A stretch of DNA of 8,499 bases, from positions 1 to 8,499 of the forward strand of contig JBNJHN010000071.1 in the NCBI GenBank assembly GCA_051748565.1. The letters run 5' to 3'. Below, piece by piece: positions 5,955 through 8,499 of the stretch. The stretch comes from SKPH01 sp051748565 (GTDB taxonomy: Bacteria; Bacillota; Dethiobacteria; DTU022). Within the stretch, counting starts at the first letter, position 1, and the number at the start of each line of letters is the position of its first letter. The translations under genes were made by a program, and so were the position numbers. The notes beneath the pieces were generated by a model, which had not been told where the DNA came from, searched no databases, and saw only the letters and a program-made list of their open reading frames with translations.

Positions 5955-7328
5955 ATGAAACAGCTTGTTTCGCTGGAAACCGAAACCATTTACCAGGACC
6001 TCTGGCGATTGTCGTGGCCAGTAATGATTTTCATGGTTTTTCAAACCTCACTTGAACTGGTCGATTTTTTTTGGGTGGGAATGCTGGGCACGGAGGCCCT
6101 GGCGGCCCTGTCCCTTTCAAATAATATATTCTGGATGCTTTTTACCTTGTCCCAACTTATAACTGTTTCCACTCTTTCTATGATATCCCGTTACCGGGGA
6201 AGCGGAGATCTGGCCGGGTTACAGATTGTTGCCCGACATGCGTTTTGGATGGCAATTATAATGTCGGCAGCGGTGATTGGATTTGTTTTTGCTCTGGGAG
6301 ATTTTGTTCTATCTCTCTATCAGGTTGAACCGGAGGTGCATCAACAGGCCCTGATTTACCTGCAGGTTGTAGGTGTTAGCTTTCTTTTTCTTTACACGAG
6401 TATAGGCCTGGCTTTTTGTCTGCAGGGAGTTGGAGATTCATTTACCCCCATGGGTATTCTGGTTTTGACCAACATTATAAATATTGTTCTTGATCCGTTT
6501 TTAATATTCGGCTGGCTGGGGCTGCCGGCTCTCGGTATTTTAGGAGCTGCATTAGCTTCTCTCTTTGCCCGTGCAATTGGCTTTTTCATTATTGTTTATG
6601 TGGTTTTGAGTGGAAATATTTCTCCGAGCGGACTTAAAATATCCGGCCTTTTCAGCCTGCGCTTATCCGCAGCCTATTTCAAAAGAATGCTGCAGATTGG
6701 CCTGCCGGCCAGCCTTCAGGGAATAACCCGGCCCATTACCGGAGCAGTCATGATGTGGATAGTGGCTCTTTTTGGCACCGAAGCTGTAGCCGCTTTCGGT
6801 GTGGGCCTTCGCCTGCTCAGCTTCTGCTTTATTCTGATAACAGGTCTTAATATGGGCACAGCAACCATGGTAGGACAGAGCCTGGGAGCAAGGCTAAGAG
6901 ATCTAACCGAGGAAGTAATCAGAAAATCTTTAAGACTGGCTATAACTATTCAGGCAGTTATGGCAATAATTGCATTTTTTGCAGCCCCGGTTATTATGGG
7001 CGCTTTTGCTGATGACCCCCGGGTTTTAGAAATGGGAGTTTCCTATATACGCCTGGTAGTTCCGGCCCTGGTAATCATGGGCCCCCTGCATGTTATAGCC
7101 GCTGTTTTTAAAGGCGCCGGGGATACTGTTCCCCATATGATCAGCGCCCTCATTGCAAACTGGCTAATTAAGATACCTCTCGCTTTTTTCTTAGCTATAC
7201 CTTTAAATATGGAGACAGACGGAGTGTGGCTGGCGATTACGGTCTCCATATTTGCAGAAATGGGGTTGCTTCTTTTCTGGTACCGCAGGAGGGAGTGGCT
7301 TTACCGTGAAATCAAAGTTACCGGCTGA
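5955..7328 (+). CDS. MATE-family multidrug/cation-coupled efflux transporter
   Basis: This inner-membrane antiporter expels cationic drugs or metabolites in exchange for Na+ or H+. The 457 residues give the expected 12 hydrophobic segments in two six-helix halves. The first half carries LELVDFFWVGMLGTEALAALS (about 33-53), the loop motif LQGVGDSFTPM (156-166) and NIINIVLDPFLIFG (173-186). The second half repeats the pattern with GTEAVAAFGVGLRL (274-287), MGTATMVGQSLGAR (300-313) and FKGAGDTVPHM (385-395). Length is normal and no frame break is seen. The start is ATG 5955, because an in-frame stop lies at 5946-5948; the AGGAGG site (5937-5942) is 12 bases away, slightly long. It is the only gene in its direction until the lipoprotein gene 280 bases on, so it is probably monocistronic. 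It belongs to the NorM/DinF superfamily; substrate and coupling ion cannot be read. Confidence 0.93.
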   Translation: MKQLVSLETETIYQDLWRLSWPVMIFMVFQTSLELVDFFWVGMLGTEALAALSLSNNIFWMLFTLSQLITVSTLSMISRYRGSGDLAGLQIVARHAFWMAIIMSAAVIGFVFALGDFVLSLYQVEPEVHQQALIYLQVVGVSFLFLYTSIGLAFCLQGVGDSFTPMGILVLTNIINIVLDPFLIFGWLGLPALGILGAALASLFARAIGFFIIVYVVLSGNISPSGLKISGLFSLRLSAAYFKRMLQIGLPASLQGITRPITGAVMMWIVALFGTEAVAAFGVGLRLLSFCFILITGLNMGTATMVGQSLGARLRDLTEEVIRKSLRLAITIQAVMAIIAFFAAPVIMGAFADDPRVLEMGVSYIRLVVPALVIMGPLHVIAAVFKGAGDTVPHMISALIANWLIKIPLAFFLAIPLNMETDGVWLAITVSIFAEMGLLLFWYRRREWLYREIKVTG

Positions 7329-7395
7329 CAGCTTAACTAAACCCGAGCAGCAGGAAATTCTTTAAACAGGGTCTTGACAAAAAAATATCTTATAG

Positions 7396-7424
7396 TAGGC
7401 AATATAACTAAAATATGCTATTAT
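7396..7424 (+). promoter_or_regulatory. Candidate extended -10 promoter for the solute-binding lipoprotein
   Basis: TAGGCA (7396-7401, 4/6 match to -35) lies 17 bases from TATTAT (7419-7424, 5/6), which is preceded by TGC and so forms an extended -10. Transcription would start near 7431, leaving a leader of about 178 bases before the GTG start. A perfect TTGACA occurs at 7374-7379 but has no good -10 at the right distance; the nearest, TATAGT (7391-7396), has only an 11-base spacer. Confidence 0.4.
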
Positions 7425-7440
7425 ATGAATTAGCATTTTT
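7415..7440. repeat. Inverted repeat ATGCTA-N10-TAGCAT with T-run
   Basis: The arms 7415-7420 and 7431-7436 are perfect complements, separated by 10 AT-rich bases and ending in five Ts (7436-7440). The repeat overlaps the candidate -10 and transcription start, so it may be an operator for the lipoprotein gene. Alternatively it is a weak terminator 87 bases after the MATE gene, but the 6-bp stem has only two G:C pairs. Confidence 0.35.
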
Positions 7441-7537
7441 CCCGAAAGAAGGCAGCTGAACTCGATAACTACCAATTAATAAGTTTTATTTTCCGGTTTG
7501 TTTTGGGGCGTTTTTATATCCTGCTTTTTATCATCAA

Positions 7538-7579
7538 ACAGGTGGTGATTAATAGGGATAATAACCCGGTAAAACCTGT
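7538..7579 (+). other. Possible folded leader of the solute-binding protein mRNA
   Basis: ACAGGT (7538-7543) can pair with ACCTGT (7574-7579), enclosing a smaller GGG/CCC hairpin (7555-7557 with 7565-7567, 7-base loop). The structure ends 15 bases before the ribosome binding site. The pairings are short and match no riboswitch I recognise, so this is a structural note only. Confidence 0.2.
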
Positions 7580-7608
7580 AACTAAAATTCTTTTAAGGGG
7601 GTTTTCTT

Positions 7609-8499
7609 GTGTTGAAAAAAAGTTTATTTGTGTTGCTGGCGATCATGCTGCTGTTACCGTTCTTAATGACAGCGGGATGTGCGCCGCAGGATGTCATCGA
7701 TGACGTAGATGACGCAGACGATGTGGAACTAACCGATGAACGCCTGACTTTAACCCTGTCCTATCCAACGGGTAATGTGCCCCGCGAGAGGAATGCAGAG
7801 ATTATCCAGCAATATCTCGCCGAAGTCGGTATAGAAATCGTGCTGGATATCCAGGAATTCGGCACCCTGGTTCCGCAGGTTTATGAAGAGCAGGATTTTG
7901 ATCTGTACCTGATGGGCTGGTCCCTGGCCCTGGATCCGGACCCTGCCGGGATCTGGCTGAGCACCGATGAATGGAACTCGGTTAACTTCGACCATCCGGA
8001 CAACGACAGGTTGATCATGGCCGGCAAAGCCACCCTGGACCAGGACGAACGAATAGAGATTTACAAAGAATGGCAGAGACTGCTGGTAGAAGAGGCTCCC
8101 TACGTCTGGTTCCATGCCGAGACTGAAGCCTGGGTGTCCAATCCGAGGATTGCCAATTTCAGCCCCGACTCTTTTGATCCATTACATTACGTGTGGGAGT
8201 GGGAAGCTGTTGAGGGGCCAGACCAGGTAGTTATTGCCATCTGGAGCGCACCCGAAGGAAAACTGAACCCCAATCTCTCTGAGAGCGTTTACGATGTTTA
8301 TTCATATGATCCGGTGTTCGCCGGCCTGATGCGCTGGGACCCCAGAAATAACTACGAACTTGATCCCGAAGTTGCCAGATCGATGGAAATCAGCGACGAC
8401 AACCTGACGATCACCTTCGAACTGCGGGATGACGTATTCTTCCATGACGGCGTTCAGCTAACCGCCGAAGATGTGAAGTTCACCTTCGAATGGATGTGC
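7609..8499 (+). CDS. Rearranged family 5 ABC solute-binding lipoprotein (partial, 3' end beyond window)
   Basis: This is an extracytoplasmic, lipid-anchored binding protein of the peptide/nickel (Opp/Dpp, SBP_bac_5) class that would deliver ligand to an ABC importer. The 297 visible residues start at GTG 7609, 7 bases after AAGGGGG (7595-7601); an in-frame TAA at 7594 rules out an earlier start. Residues 1-23 are a lipoprotein signal with a TAGC lipobox and Cys24. An Asp-rich linker (28-40) follows. Residues 46-200 then match the family's usual C-terminal part: the TLSYPTGN...ER start, LAEVGIEIVL, FDLYLMGW, DPDPAG, a YKEWQRLLVEEAPYVWFH block and a terminal YVWEWE. With no stop, residues 205-297 match the normal start of the mature family: VVIAIWSAPEGKLNPN, VFAGLMRWDP, LTITFELRDDVFFHDG and LTAEDVKFTFEW. 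The order is therefore C-part then N-part. It is either a circular permutation or a truncated copy fused to another. The frame is open throughout. The MATE gene 280 bases upstream is probably a separate unit. Confidence 0.88.
   Translation, partial: MLKKSLFVLLAIMLLLPFLMTAGCAPQDVIDDVDDADDVELTDERLTLTLSYPTGNVPRERNAEIIQQYLAEVGIEIVLDIQEFGTLVPQVYEEQDFDLYLMGWSLALDPDPAGIWLSTDEWNSVNFDHPDNDRLIMAGKATLDQDERIEIYKEWQRLLVEEAPYVWFHAETEAWVSNPRIANFSPDSFDPLHYVWEWEAVEGPDQVVIAIWSAPEGKLNPNLSESVYDVYSYDPVFAGLMRWDPRNNYELDPEVARSMEISDDNLTITFELRDDVFFHDGVQLTAEDVKFTFEWMC

Noticed and set aside
7374..7396. TTGACA with TATAGT as a promoter
   Set aside because: The spacer is only 11 bases, too short for a sigma-A promoter. 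The extended -10 at 7416-7424 is a better candidate.
7503..7703. 66-codon plus-strand frame across the lipoprotein gene start
   Set aside because: It begins with TTG without a ribosome binding site and overlaps the lipoprotein signal in another frame. The lipoprotein frame has clear homology.
7750..8115. 121-codon minus-strand frame opposite the solute-binding gene
   Set aside because: It is antisense to strongly family-like coding sequence and has no motif of its own, so it is a shadow frame.

Overview
The window looks like a stretch of a moderate-GC chromosome from an anaerobic Gram-positive bacterium, probably of the Clostridia/Bacillota. This is an inference from strong purine-rich ribosome binding sites, GTG and TTG starts, sigma-A-like promoters, a lipoprotein signal on a solute-binding protein, and the gene mix (M29 aminopeptidase, DUF362, DASS transporter). 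No rRNA, tRNA, CRISPR array, insertion sequence or prophage gene is visible.

Layout. Positions 71-4065 hold a three-gene minus-strand cluster, read right to left: a DASS/SLC13-type sodium:anion symporter, a DUF362 protein and a low-specificity threonine aldolase. A good promoter lies upstream of the transporter (4126-4155) and a hairpin follows the aldolase (71-104). Divergent from the cluster is a 70-residue protein with four CxxC zinc knuckles (4350-4562), with its own sigma-A-like promoter and an intrinsic terminator. That terminator lies between it and a convergent M29-family aminopeptidase (4645-5715, minus). Divergent from the aminopeptidase is a complete MATE-family efflux transporter (5955-7328, plus). 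After a 280-base gap a lipoprotein gene begins at 7609 and runs off the right edge.

The most unusual item is that last gene. Its product is clearly related to family 5 (Opp/Dpp-type) ABC solute-binding proteins, but the parts are in the wrong order. A lipoprotein signal and an Asp-rich linker are followed directly by what is normally the C-terminal third of the family (residues about 46-200). Without a stop, the normal beginning of the mature family follows (residues about 205-297, to the window edge). The gene is therefore either a circular permutation or a fusion of an N-terminally deleted copy to a second copy; sequence beyond 8499 will decide. Secondary points are a degenerate first SNT motif in the DASS transporter, a cysteine set at the C-terminus of the DUF362 protein, and several short palindromes at promoters.

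Functionally the window is a set of small transport and amino-acid/peptide-related units: anion uptake, threonine cleavage, peptide trimming, drug/cation efflux and probable peptide or oligomer binding. There is no single obvious pathway.
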